Source: Sphingomonas phyllosphaerae 5.2 (GTDB lineage: Bacteria; Pseudomonadota; Alphaproteobacteria; Sphingomonadales; Sphingomonadaceae). Taken from it: a stretch of 64,000 nt of DNA. The translations under genes were made by a program, and so were the position numbers. Of the stretch, positions 53,757 to 62,288 are shown piece by piece. Location of the stretch: NCBI RefSeq assembly GCF_000419605.1, contig NZ_ATTI01000001.1, forward strand, positions 3,072,501-3,136,500, read 5' to 3'. The notes below the pieces were generated by a model that searched no databases, was not told the DNA's origin, and saw only the letters and a program-made list of their open reading frames with translations. Positions within the stretch are counted from its first letter, which is position 1, and the number at the start of each line of letters is the position of its first letter.

Positions 53757-55040
53757 ATGACCGAGAGCGGCCTCCAGCCCGAAGCGCTGTCCCCCGAGGC
53801 ACTGGCCGGCGCGCCGGCGATGGCGCCGACCGCGCACGATCTGTTCGCGAAGTTCGATCCGCTGCTCGCCGAACGCGATGCGTTGATGGCATCGGGCGTG
53901 CGCGATCCGTTCGGGATCGTGATGGAGCAAGTCCTCTCCCCCACCACCGCGGTGATCCGCGGCAGGGAGACGATCCTGCTCGGCACCTACAATTACATGG
54001 GCATGACGTTCGACCCGGACGTGATCGCCGCCGGCACGCGCGCGCTGGAACAGTTCGGCAGCGGCACCAACGGCAGCCGGATGCTCAACGGCACGTTCCG
54101 CGACCATGTCGAGGCAGAGGACGCGCTGAAGGAATTCTACGGCGCCAGCGGGGCGATCGTCTTCTCGACCGGCTACCAGGCGAACCTCGGCACGATCTCG
54201 ACGATCGCGGGGCGTGGCGAATACGTCATCCTCGACGCCGACAGCCATGCGTCGATCTACGATGGCTGCAAGATGGGCGACGCGGAGGTGGTCCGCTTCC
54301 GCCACAATTCGGTCGAGGATCTCGACAAGCGCCTCGGCCGCCTGCCCAGGGAGCCGGGCAAGCTGGTGGTGCTGGAGGGCGTCTACTCGATGCTCGGCGA
54401 CATCGCGCCGCTGCGCGAAATGGTCCAGGTATCGAAGAAGCACGGCTGCATGGTGCTCGTCGACGAAGCGCATTCGATGGGCTTCTTCGGGGAGCACGGC
54501 CGCGGCGTATACGAAGCGCAGGGGCTCGTGCTGGGCGAGGACGTCGATCTGGTGATCGGCACCTTCTCGAAGTCGGTCGGCACGGTCGGCGGCTTCTGCA
54601 TCTCGAACCATCCCAAGTTCGAGGGGCTGCGCTTCTCGTGCCGCCCGTACATCTTCACCGCCTCGCTGCCGCCGTCGGTGGTGGCGACCGCCGCCACGTC
54701 GGTGCGCAAGCTGATGACCGCGCACGACAAGCGCGCGCGGCTGTGGAACAATGCGCGCCAGCTTCATGCCGGGCTGAAAGGCCTCGGCTTCGCGCTCGGC
54801 ACCGACGATTGCGACTCGGCGATCGTCGCGGTGATCCTGCGCGATCAACAGCAGGCGGTGATGATGTGGCAGGCGTTGCTGGAAGCCGGTCTGTACGTGA
54901 ACGTCGCCCGCCCGCCCGCCACGCCGTCCGGCACGTTCCTGCTGCGCTGCTCGATCTGTGCCGAGCATAGCAGCGAGCAGATCACGCGTGTGATCAGCAT
55001 GTTCGCGGCGGCCGGGCGCCTTGCCGGCGCGACCGGCTGA
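53757..55040 (+). CDS. spt: Serine palmitoyltransferase
   Basis: 427 residues. AOS-family PLP enzyme: His164 (ADSHAS) stacking on the cofactor, Asp236 and His239 in VLVDEAHS, and the Schiff-base Lys272 in GTFSKSVGT. GTYNYMGM and GSGTNGSRML near the N-terminus and the RFSCRPYIFTASLPP segment match the soluble Sphingomonas SPT rather than KBL or ALAS. It condenses serine with a palmitoyl thioester to 3-ketodihydrosphingosine, the first step of glycosphingolipid synthesis. A terminator overlaps its 3' end. Confidence 0.95.
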   Translation: MTESGLQPEALSPEALAGAPAMAPTAHDLFAKFDPLLAERDALMASGVRDPFGIVMEQVLSPTTAVIRGRETILLGTYNYMGMTFDPDVIAAGTRALEQFGSGTNGSRMLNGTFRDHVEAEDALKEFYGASGAIVFSTGYQANLGTISTIAGRGEYVILDADSHASIYDGCKMGDAEVVRFRHNSVEDLDKRLGRLPREPGKLVVLEGVYSMLGDIAPLREMVQVSKKHGCMVLVDEAHSMGFFGEHGRGVYEAQGLVLGEDVDLVIGTFSKSVGTVGGFCISNHPKFEGLRFSCRPYIFTASLPPSVVATAATSVRKLMTAHDKRARLWNNARQLHAGLKGLGFALGTDDCDSAIVAVILRDQQQAVMMWQALLEAGLYVNVARPPATPSGTFLLRCSICAEHSSEQITRVISMFAAAGRLAGATG

Positions 55041-55052
55041 GCAGGCGTTTTT
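55017..55052 (+). terminator. Intrinsic terminator overlapping the spt stop
   Basis: CGCCT (55017-55021) pairs with AGGCG (55043-55047) and inner GCCGG with CCGGC (55033-55037), followed by TTTTT at 55048-55052. It separates the sphingolipid genes from the histidine kinase gene. Confidence 0.65.
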
Positions 55053-55088
55053 AGGATCCGTTAACGATTATTAACTAACGTCGCGGGC

Positions 55089-56999
55089 GTGAGCGATCCC
55101 GACGAAACCCGGCCACCGCTGGCCAGCGCCTGGCGCACCATCACGCTCGCCGTGATGGCGGTCGCCGGTGCGGTCGTGCTCGCGCTGCTCGTCGTCACGC
55201 TGGCCGAAGTCAACGGCCAGCGCGATCGCGCCCTCGCCTCGCAGCGCCGCAGCTACAACGTGATGATCCTCGCGCGCACGGTGCAGGGCACGATCGCGCA
55301 TTCGGAGGCGTCGCTCGGACGCTACGTCATCTCCGGCGATCAGCAGCTCGGGCAGGTCTATTACGACGATTGGCGTCGTGCCCGGCAGGCGATCAGGCGG
55401 CTGGTCAAGCTGGTGTCGGACAATGCCGTTCAGCGTCAACACGTCGGCGCATTGAACGCGGCGTTCGAGGAACGCGGCGGCGAGCTCGCACGCGTCGCGC
55501 TCAGCACCAATTACGGGCAGAACAGCCAGGCGCTGTCGCGTTTCTATCAGGCGCGCACCAGCACCGCGCTCACGCACATCAACGACGCGTTGGACGGGAT
55601 CATCAGCGACGAACGACTGCTGCTGCAGATGCGTACCGCGCAGGCGCGCGCATCGGTGCATCGCTCGACGACGATCGCCAAGGTGCTGGCGGTGTTCGGC
55701 GTGCTGCTGGTCGGCGGCGGTATCGCGATGGGGTGGGTGATGGTCGACGCGCTGACCGATCGCGCCGCAGCCCGCGGCGAAGCGGAGAGCGAGCGGCTGC
55801 GCGCGGACGAGCTGGCCGCGGCGGTGGCAAACGCCACCGCCGAATTGCGCGCGCAGGAAGCGCGACTGCGGCAGGTGCAAAAAATGGAGGCGGTCGGGCA
55901 GCTGACCGGCGGCATCGCCCACGATTTCAACAACATGCTCGCGGTGGTCGTCAGCGGGATCGAGCTTGCCGCGCGCCACCTTCCACCCGGCGCCACCGAA
56001 GCGGCCCGCCATCTGGACGGCGCGCGCGATGGTGCCGACCGCGCCGCAGCGCTGACCGGGCGGCTGCTGGCCTTCGCGCGGGAGACCGCGATCAACCCCG
56101 AGTCGATCGGCGCGGGCGCGTTGTTCGCCGGGCTGGGCGACCTGCTGACGCGCTCGCTGGGCGACGGCATGACCCTGCTGCTCGAGGACGACAGCGACGG
56201 GTGGTGCGCGCGCGTCGATCGCGTCCAGCTCGAAAACACGCTGGTCAATCTCGCGGTCAATGCGCGTGATGCGATGGCCGGACGCGGTACGCTGACGATC
56301 CGTGCCGGTCGCGCGACGACCGCCGCCGGCGCGTTCATGTCGCTGGCGGTCACCGACACCGGCTGCGGGATCGCACCGGCGGTGCTGGACCGGGTGTTCG
56401 AGCCGTTCTTCACCACCAAGCCGCTCGGCAAGGGCACCGGGCTGGGCCTCAGCCAGACGTTCGCCTTCGCGCGGCAGGTCGGCGGCGAGGTGACGATCGC
56501 GTCGGTCGTCGGCCAGGGCACGACCGTCACGTTGCTGCTGCCGCGCGACCGCGTCGATGCCCCGCCGGTCCCGGCCGCCGTGGTGGCGCTCCCGCTCTCC
56601 GCCGCCGAGACGACGCCGCTGGCGGTGCTGGTCGTCGAGGACGATCCGCGCGTGCTGTCCGCGACGATGGAGGCGCTTGCCGAGCTCGGCCATTATCCGG
56701 TCGCGTGCGACGACCCGGCCGATGTCGCGGATGCGCTGGCCGCGATGAAGCAGGTCGACCTGATCCTGTCCGACGTGCTGATGCCGACGCTGACCGGGCC
56801 GGAGATGATCGCGACGCTGCCCGGCGCCTTCGCCCATATCCCGGTGCTGTTCATCACCGGTTTCGCCGGCGAGGCGGGCGGCGGTATCGACCTGGGGGAT
56901 CGCCCCGTGCTGCGCAAGCCGTTCACGCTCGCGGGGCTGGACCGCGCGGTCGCGAACGCCGCACTGCGCATCGATCCGGCCGCGCTCGCCGCCGAATAG
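55089..56999 (+). CDS. Hybrid histidine kinase with CHASE3 sensor and C-terminal receiver
   Basis: 636 residues from a GTG. Two transmembrane helices (about 17-38 and 199-224) bracket a ~160-residue CHASE3-like periplasmic domain. HisKA has His278 in GGIAHDFNNML. The HATPase domain shows NLAVNARDAM, TDTGCGIA, and FTTKPLGKGTGLGLS. A REC domain at about 515-625 has VLVVEDDPRVL, the phospho-Asp in LILSDVLMP and KPFT. No separate response regulator is adjacent. Signal and output unknown. Confidence 0.92.
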   Translation: MSDPDETRPPLASAWRTITLAVMAVAGAVVLALLVVTLAEVNGQRDRALASQRRSYNVMILARTVQGTIAHSEASLGRYVISGDQQLGQVYYDDWRRARQAIRRLVKLVSDNAVQRQHVGALNAAFEERGGELARVALSTNYGQNSQALSRFYQARTSTALTHINDALDGIISDERLLLQMRTAQARASVHRSTTIAKVLAVFGVLLVGGGIAMGWVMVDALTDRAAARGEAESERLRADELAAAVANATAELRAQEARLRQVQKMEAVGQLTGGIAHDFNNMLAVVVSGIELAARHLPPGATEAARHLDGARDGADRAAALTGRLLAFARETAINPESIGAGALFAGLGDLLTRSLGDGMTLLLEDDSDGWCARVDRVQLENTLVNLAVNARDAMAGRGTLTIRAGRATTAAGAFMSLAVTDTGCGIAPAVLDRVFEPFFTTKPLGKGTGLGLSQTFAFARQVGGEVTIASVVGQGTTVTLLLPRDRVDAPPVPAAVVALPLSAAETTPLAVLVVEDDPRVLSATMEALAELGHYPVACDDPADVADALAAMKQVDLILSDVLMPTLTGPEMIATLPGAFAHIPVLFITGFAGEAGGGIDLGDRPVLRKPFTLAGLDRAVANAALRIDPAALAAE

Positions 57000-57083
57000 C
57001 CGAAATCGCCTGCTGACGCGCTCGCGTACGCGCCCTATAGCCGGTCGCTCCGTCCCCGACCCAAAGGCAGCGCCGCCCCGCCC

Positions 57084-58283
57084 ATGACCTCGATCGACCG
57101 CTACATGGCCCGGCTGATCGCGCTGCCGCTCTTCTCGACGCTGCTGATCTCGGCGATGCTGCTGATCCTCGACCGGATCCGCCGCCTCTTCGATTTCGTC
57201 GCGACGCAGGGCGGGCCGGTCAGCGTGGTCTGGAAGATGCTCGCGAACCTGCTGCCCGAATATCTCGGGCTCGGCATACCGATCGGGCTGATGCTCGGCG
57301 TGCTGCTCGCCTTCCGCCGCATCGCGACATCCAGCGAGCTGGACGTCATGCGCGCCGTCGGGATGAGCTACGGGCGGCTGCTGCGCGTGCCCTTCTATTA
57401 CGCGATCGTGCTGGCGGCGCTGAACATCGCGATCGTCGGCTATGTCCAGCCGCAGGCGCGCTACGCCTACGAGCAATTGCGTTTCGAGCTGCGCACCGGT
57501 GCGCTCGGCGCCTCGATCAAGGTCGGCGAATTCACGCATCTCGGCAACCGCATGACGCTGCGGATCGAGCGCAGCCAGGATCGCGGCCGCAAGCTGTCGG
57601 GGATCTTCGTCCATGCCGAATCGCCGAAGGGCGACTGGGTCGGCGTCACCGCGGCGACCGGGCAGTTCCTCGCGACCGATGACCCCAACGTCATCATCTT
57701 CCGCCTGACCAACGGCACGCTGATCCACAACCGCCCGGACTTCAAGACGCCGCGCACGCTCACCTTCACCGCGCACGACCTGCCGATCAACCTGCCGCGC
57801 TTCGAAAGCTTCCGCACGCGTGGCGGCAAGAACCTCGAATATACGTTGCCCGAACTCGCGAAACTCGGTCACGCGCCGAAGCTGAGCGAGCAGCAGCGCG
57901 ACGGCAGCCGCGCCGAATTCCATTTCCGGCTGGTGGAAGTCGCGTCGATGTTCCTGCTGCCGCTGCTGGCGGTCGCGCTGGGCGTGCCGCCCAAGCGGTC
58001 GACCTCCGCGCTCGGGGTCTTCCTCTCGATCGTGATGGTCGTCACCTATCACAAGATCAATCAATATGCGGCGTCGCTCGGCGAGCGCGGGGCGGTCGAT
58101 CCGGCGATCGCGCTCTGGGTGCCGTTCGTGGTCTTCGCCGCGGTGATCCTGTGGATGTACCACACCATCGCCAACGTGCCCGGCGGACAGCCGATCGGCG
58201 CGCTGGAACGGTTCTTCGGCAAGGCATGGGCGATGATCGCGCGCTACTTCCCGGGACGGCGCCGCAAGGAGGCCCGCGCATGA
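57084..58283 (+). CDS. lptF: LptF, permease of the Lpt lipid export ABC transporter
   Basis: 399 residues. Six transmembrane segments in 3+3 arrangement around a periplasmic beta-jellyroll (about 130-290), typical of YjgP/YjgQ. DRYMARLIALPLFSTL opens the first helix and ELDVMRAVGMSY is the conserved coupling region that contacts the ATPase. With LptG and LptB it extracts lipid from the inner membrane. Sphingomonads lack LPS and use glycosphingolipids, so the cargo may differ. Followed by lptG with ATGA overlap. Confidence 0.94.
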   Translation: MTSIDRYMARLIALPLFSTLLISAMLLILDRIRRLFDFVATQGGPVSVVWKMLANLLPEYLGLGIPIGLMLGVLLAFRRIATSSELDVMRAVGMSYGRLLRVPFYYAIVLAALNIAIVGYVQPQARYAYEQLRFELRTGALGASIKVGEFTHLGNRMTLRIERSQDRGRKLSGIFVHAESPKGDWVGVTAATGQFLATDDPNVIIFRLTNGTLIHNRPDFKTPRTLTFTAHDLPINLPRFESFRTRGGKNLEYTLPELAKLGHAPKLSEQQRDGSRAEFHFRLVEVASMFLLPLLAVALGVPPKRSTSALGVFLSIVMVVTYHKINQYAASLGERGAVDPAIALWVPFVVFAAVILWMYHTIANVPGGQPIGALERFFGKAWAMIARYFPGRRRKEARA

Positions 58284-59374
58284 CCGCGATGTTCCCGTCG
58301 CGCACCGTCGCGATCTACATGGCGCGGCTGTTCCTGACGCGCACCTTCGGTATCCTGTTCGGATTGGTGCTGGTGCTCCAGACGCTCGACCTGCTCAGCG
58401 AAAGCGGGCGCGTGCTTGCGACCGCCGGAAACGGCGATGCGGAGGTGTGGCGCTACGTCTCGCTGCGCGCGCCGCAGCTGATCTCCACCTTCCTGCCCTT
58501 CTCGGTGCTGCTGGGCACGATCCTGACGCTGATCACGATGAACGCCAACAGCGAGATCGTCGCACTGAAGGCGTCCGGCCTGTCCGCGCATCAGGTGCTG
58601 GCGCCGCTGGTGATCGCCAGCGTCGGCATCGCGATCGTGACCTTCGCCTTCAACGACCGCGTCGTCAGCCGTGCCACCGCCGAACTCAGTGCGTGGCAGA
58701 AGGTGAACTACGGGCAGATGCCGATCGATCGCGGCAACCGCAGCAACGTGTGGGTGCGCGCGGGCGACGATCTGATCCAGGCCGACACGATCGGCGGACG
58801 CGGCGCGGGCGCGCAGCTGGGTGGCGTCACCCTCTACCAGCGCAACCCGGACGGGGGCTTGCGCGGGCTGATCTCCGCGCCGCGCGGCGTGCGCGCCGGC
58901 GACGGCTGGCGGATCTGGCCGGCGAAGCGCTTCGACGTGGCGGCGGGCACCGTGACCCGGCTGGGCGCGACGATCGTTGGACGCGGGGTGACGCCGGACC
59001 AGTTCACGCTCGCCAGCGTCGATGGCGACGCGTTGTCGTTCAAGGGCCTGCGCGAGGCGATCGGCGACCTCAAGGAGGCGGGGCGTCCCACCAAGTCGCT
59101 GGAGGGCGTGCTGTGGCACAAGCTGTCCGGGCCGCTTTCGTCGGTGCTGATGCCGCTGCTGGGCGCGGTCGCGGCTTTCGGGATCGCGCGCTCGGGCGCA
59201 TTGTTCATCCGGGCGGTGATCGGAATGGGCCTGGGCTTCGCGTATTTCGTCGCGGACAGCTTCGCACTGGCGATGGGCAATCTCGGCGCCTACCCGCCGT
59301 TCCTCGCCGCCTGGGCGCCGTTCCTGCTGTTCCTGCTGATCGGTGAGGCCGTACTGCTCCGGACCGAGGAATAA
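58280..59374 (+). CDS. lptG: LptG, permease of the Lpt lipid export ABC transporter
   Basis: 364 residues, ATGA overlap with lptF. Same 3+3 membrane layout: VAIYMARLFLTRTFGILFGLV, a coupling helix region NSEIVALKASGLSAHQVLAPL, a periplasmic jellyroll and three C-terminal helices. Pairs with LptF in a heterodimer. The cargo question is as for LptF. Confidence 0.94.
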   Translation: MTAMFPSRTVAIYMARLFLTRTFGILFGLVLVLQTLDLLSESGRVLATAGNGDAEVWRYVSLRAPQLISTFLPFSVLLGTILTLITMNANSEIVALKASGLSAHQVLAPLVIASVGIAIVTFAFNDRVVSRATAELSAWQKVNYGQMPIDRGNRSNVWVRAGDDLIQADTIGGRGAGAQLGGVTLYQRNPDGGLRGLISAPRGVRAGDGWRIWPAKRFDVAAGTVTRLGATIVGRGVTPDQFTLASVDGDALSFKGLREAIGDLKEAGRPTKSLEGVLWHKLSGPLSSVLMPLLGAVAAFGIARSGALFIRAVIGMGLGFAYFVADSFALAMGNLGAYPPFLAAWAPFLLFLLIGEAVLLRTEE

Positions 59375-59417
59375 TCGACATAGCGCGGCACCGCGCGTTC
59401 CCGATGCTCCCGAAAAC

Positions 59418-59453
59418 GTGCGGCCCGGGATCCCGATCGATCCCGGGCCGCAC
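59418..59453 (-). terminator. Long perfect hairpin downstream of desaturase and lptG
   Basis: 15-bp perfect arms (59418-59432 and 59439-59453; GTGCGGCCCGGGATC type) with a 6-base loop. On the minus strand it is followed by GTTTTCGG, making it a fair terminator for the desaturase gene; it probably also limits lptG transcripts. Confidence 0.7.
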
Positions 59454-59484
59454 CGCCCGACCGCCTATGCCGGCGTTGCGGCCT

Positions 59485-60576
59485 TTACCGTCCCCGCATC
59501 GTCGCGGTTGCCAGCTTCCCGACCAGACCGGGCAGCCCGCGATAATTCGCCTTATAGTAAGGCGATTCCGGCTCCAGCACCCCGATAAGCCGACGGTGCG
59601 CCTCGCCCAGCGCATGATAGGGCACGCCCGGCAGCAGGTGATGCAGCGCGTGATAGCGCAGCCCAATTGGCGCCCACAGCGCAGGCAGCAACGCCGGCGG
59701 CGGAACGTTCACTGAATCAAGGTATTGCGCGGTCACAGACATCACCTCACCCTCGTTCTCCCACAGATGCGCGACAAGCGTGCGAACCTGATTGATCAGC
59801 GCGACACCCGAGCCGACCGCCAGGAAAACAAGAAACGCCTTGAGCGGAAGCACGCCGGTGGCAGCCGTCACGATTAGCGCGAGCGCCCACACCGCGGTCG
59901 CCGCTTCCATGCGATCCCAGCGCGACTTCTCATCACCCTGCGGCACCCGACGCCGGAACTGCGGGTTGATCGAAAGTGCCGAATAACGCGACACCACCGC
60001 CTCGCGCAGCCGCGGCGACACCGCCGAAAGCGGCGCCAACACCCCGAAACGGATCAACAATCCGACCGGCGCCAACGCGGACACCAGGATGAACACCGGC
60101 AGCGTCCACGGCTTCATCAGTGCGAGCGGCAGATATTCGGGGTCCTCCGACGTGCCGTAACGCGTCTTTGCGTGGTGCAGGTTGTGCACGCCCTCGTACA
60201 TGAACGACGGGATCATCATCGGCACGCCGATCAGCGCGTTCCAGCCCGTACGAAACCCCGGCAGCGCCGCATGCTTCACATGCGTCAGCTCGTGGATCAT
60301 GCTCATGCCGCGATACAGCGCCAGCACCGCCACGACGCCAGCAACGATCGCCAGTGCGGTAGAGCCGGCGACGATCGCCACCACGAGCGCACCGTAGCCG
60401 ACCAGCGACGAACCGATCAGGTCCGCCCAATAAAGGCCGGGCCGCGGCTTTATGAGGTCGCGCGTCAGCTCGGCCGCGGCCTTCAGCATCGCCTTGTCAT
60501 CGGCGATCACCGCGCGCGGGTTGCGCGGCGTGGTGCCCGCGCGATCGAGGGTGATGGTGTTCATGGTAGTATCCAT
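59485..60576 (-). CDS. Membrane fatty-acid desaturase/hydroxylase family protein
   Basis: 363 residues. All three histidine boxes are present: HELTHVKH, HNLHHAKTR and YHALHH. At least four hydrophobic segments. PF00487 members desaturate or hydroxylate acyl or sphingoid chains at a di-iron site. Divergent from a GNAT-type acyltransferase and near spt and lptFG, so a role on ceramide chains is plausible but not shown. The start is uncertain (60576 or 60564). Confidence 0.85.
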   Translation of the reverse strand: MDTTMNTITLDRAGTTPRNPRAVIADDKAMLKAAAELTRDLIKPRPGLYWADLIGSSLVGYGALVVAIVAGSTALAIVAGVVAVLALYRGMSMIHELTHVKHAALPGFRTGWNALIGVPMMIPSFMYEGVHNLHHAKTRYGTSEDPEYLPLALMKPWTLPVFILVSALAPVGLLIRFGVLAPLSAVSPRLREAVVSRYSALSINPQFRRRVPQGDEKSRWDRMEAATAVWALALIVTAATGVLPLKAFLVFLAVGSGVALINQVRTLVAHLWENEGEVMSVTAQYLDSVNVPPPALLPALWAPIGLRYHALHHLLPGVPYHALGEAHRRLIGVLEPESPYYKANYRGLPGLVGKLATATMRGR

Positions 60577-60683
60577 TGCCCCTACATAGTGGCGAGACGG
60601 TGACCCGAACAGGACATGGCCGGCACCATTGCGCGCAAATGCTCACTCGCCATGATCGAGCCGCTTGTTTACAGACGAGCAAC

Positions 60684-61835
60684 ATGGCTGCGCTTACGAT
60701 CACCCCCGTCCGAACCAAGAGCGATCGCAAGGCGTTCGTCGACCTGCCATTCCGCCTCTATCAAGACGATCCCCATTGGGTACCGCCGCTCAAGGGCGAG
60801 GCGCTGGGGCTGATCACGCCCGAGAAGAACGGCTGGTTCAGCCATGCCAGGGCGCAATTGTTCCTGGCGCATCAGGAAGGGCGCGTCGTCGGGCGTATTT
60901 CCGCGCACATCGACACGCTCGGGCTGGAGATGCCGGCCGAGCGCGGCTTCGGCCCTGGATGCGGACAATGGGGACTGATGGATGCCGAGAATGAAGGCAT
61001 CTTCAAGGAATTGCTGGCCACGGCCGAGGAATGGCTGCGCGCGCAAGGCATGACGCGCGCGCTGGGCCCGCTCAGCATGTCGATTTGGGAAGAGCCGGGC
61101 CTGCTCATCCAGGGGTATCAGCAGGCGCCCACCGTGATGATGGGGCATCACAAGCCCGAGTATCGCGGCTGGATCGAGGCGGCCGGCTACGTGCCGGTCA
61201 AGCAGCTTGTCACGTACGAGCTGGATATCACGCAGGAATTCCCTCCACTGGTAAAGCGGATCATCCGCTCTGGCGAGGGCAACAAGAGCATCGTCATCCG
61301 CAAGGTCGACAAGCGGAAGTTCGAGGAAGAGGCCGCGATCATCCTCGACATCCTCAACGATGCATGGTCGGACAATTGGGGCTTCATCCCGCTTACCCCG
61401 CCAGAGATCAAGGACGTTGGGGTCAAGCTGAAGCCGATCGTTTTCAACGATTTGATCCGCATCGCCGAGCTGGATGGCACGCCGGTGGCGTTCATGATCA
61501 CGCTGCCCGACCTGAATGAGGCGATCCGGCCGCTGAATGGCAACCTCCTCCCGTTCGGCTGGGCCAGGTTGCTGTGGTGGCTGCGCAAGCCGAAGGTGAA
61601 GACGATGCGCGTGCCGTTGATGGGCGTACGCAAGGACCTGCAGAGCTCGCGGCTGGCGGGCCAACTCGCGTTCATGATGATCGAGGCGATCCGGCAGGCG
61701 TCGATCACGCATTATGGCGCTACGCGCGGCGAGATCGGCTGGGTGCTCGACGACAACCAGGGCATGAACTCGATCGCGACCGCAATCGATAGCCGCGTCA
61801 ACAAGATCTACCAGGTCTACGAACGGACGCTTTGA
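60684..61835 (+). CDS. Large GNAT-superfamily acyltransferase, candidate bacterial ceramide synthase
   Basis: 383 residues. PFRLYQDDPHWVPPLKGE at the start, then LFLAHQEGRVVGRISAHID and WEEPGLLIQGYQQAPTVMM and PEYRGWIEAAGYV: a GNAT-type fold in a protein twice the usual length. The C-terminal half (MVPLMGVRKDLQ-like, here MRVPLMGVRKDLQSSRLAGQLAFMM) is family-specific. In Caulobacter the ceramide synthase is a GNAT-superfamily protein unrelated to the eukaryotic enzyme. The closeness to spt and a desaturase suggests the same role here. This needs experiment. Confidence 0.6.
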   Translation: MAALTITPVRTKSDRKAFVDLPFRLYQDDPHWVPPLKGEALGLITPEKNGWFSHARAQLFLAHQEGRVVGRISAHIDTLGLEMPAERGFGPGCGQWGLMDAENEGIFKELLATAEEWLRAQGMTRALGPLSMSIWEEPGLLIQGYQQAPTVMMGHHKPEYRGWIEAAGYVPVKQLVTYELDITQEFPPLVKRIIRSGEGNKSIVIRKVDKRKFEEEAAIILDILNDAWSDNWGFIPLTPPEIKDVGVKLKPIVFNDLIRIAELDGTPVAFMITLPDLNEAIRPLNGNLLPFGWARLLWWLRKPKVKTMRVPLMGVRKDLQSSRLAGQLAFMMIEAIRQASITHYGATRGEIGWVLDDNQGMNSIATAIDSRVNKIYQVYERTL

Positions 61836-61842
61836 TCCCTGA

Positions 61843-61874
61843 CGGGCACCGCGCCATTTGCGGCGGTGCCCGTG
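61843..61874. terminator. Bidirectional hairpin between GNAT-type gene and small secreted protein gene
   Basis: ACGGGCACCG (61843-61852) and CGGTGCCCGT (61865-61874) are perfectly complementary between two convergent genes. No long T-run. Confidence 0.6.
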
Positions 61875-61887
61875 CGGCGGGGGTCGG

Positions 61888-62133
61888 TCACAGATCGGCG
61901 GGAACGATGACGCCCTGGTCCTTCCAGTCGGCGCGCGTCTTGCACACCTTGGTGATCAGCCGCGAACCGGTGATCTCGGTCTTGTAGCAATAGCGGGTGC
62001 TGGCATTGCGGAACGGCGCGGGCGCGGTGCTGGCGGCAGGGCTCGGCTCCGCAGTCGGGGCGGTCTTCGGTGCGGCGGTGGCGGGGACGACGGCGAACAG
62101 GCTGGCGATAACGGCGGCGGCGATGGTCTTCAT
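61888..62133 (-). CDS. Small secreted protein (81 residues), unknown
   Basis: Starts MKTIAAAVIASLFAVVPATA with AGGGAGA upstream; cleavage is likely near APK. The mature part has a Pro/Ala/Thr-rich segment, then YCYKTEITGSRLITKVCKTRADW, with two Cys that could form a disulfide. Similar short proteins occur in sphingomonads without known function. Confidence 0.7.
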   Translation of the reverse strand: MKTIAAAVIASLFAVVPATAAPKTAPTAEPSPAASTAPAPFRNASTRYCYKTEITGSRLITKVCKTRADWKDQGVIVPADL

Positions 62134-62247
62134 GGTGGGTCTCCCTGCCCCGTTTATCGGGGACACAGGACACTATGCAGCTACCGTGCCAATCCAATTT
62201 GCCGTGCAATTACAGCAAGTTAGGCAAATTACGAGTGTGTTACATCA

Positions 62248-62278
62248 GCAGATCACGCCAATAGTCGGCGTGATCTGC
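62248..62278. terminator. 12-bp stem hairpin downstream of the transporter gene
   Basis: GCAGATCACGCC (62248-62259) and GGCGTGATCTGC (62267-62278) are perfectly complementary with a 7-base loop. On the minus strand it lies 10 bp after the stop of the 62289 gene. No T-run. Confidence 0.5.
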
Positions 62279-62288
62279 CGTACCTTGG

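Noticed and set aside
55071..58163. A 1030-codon open frame antisense to the histidine kinase and lptF
   Set aside because: Covers two certain genes on the other strand; low-complexity Arg/Gly/Asp-rich product with no motif.
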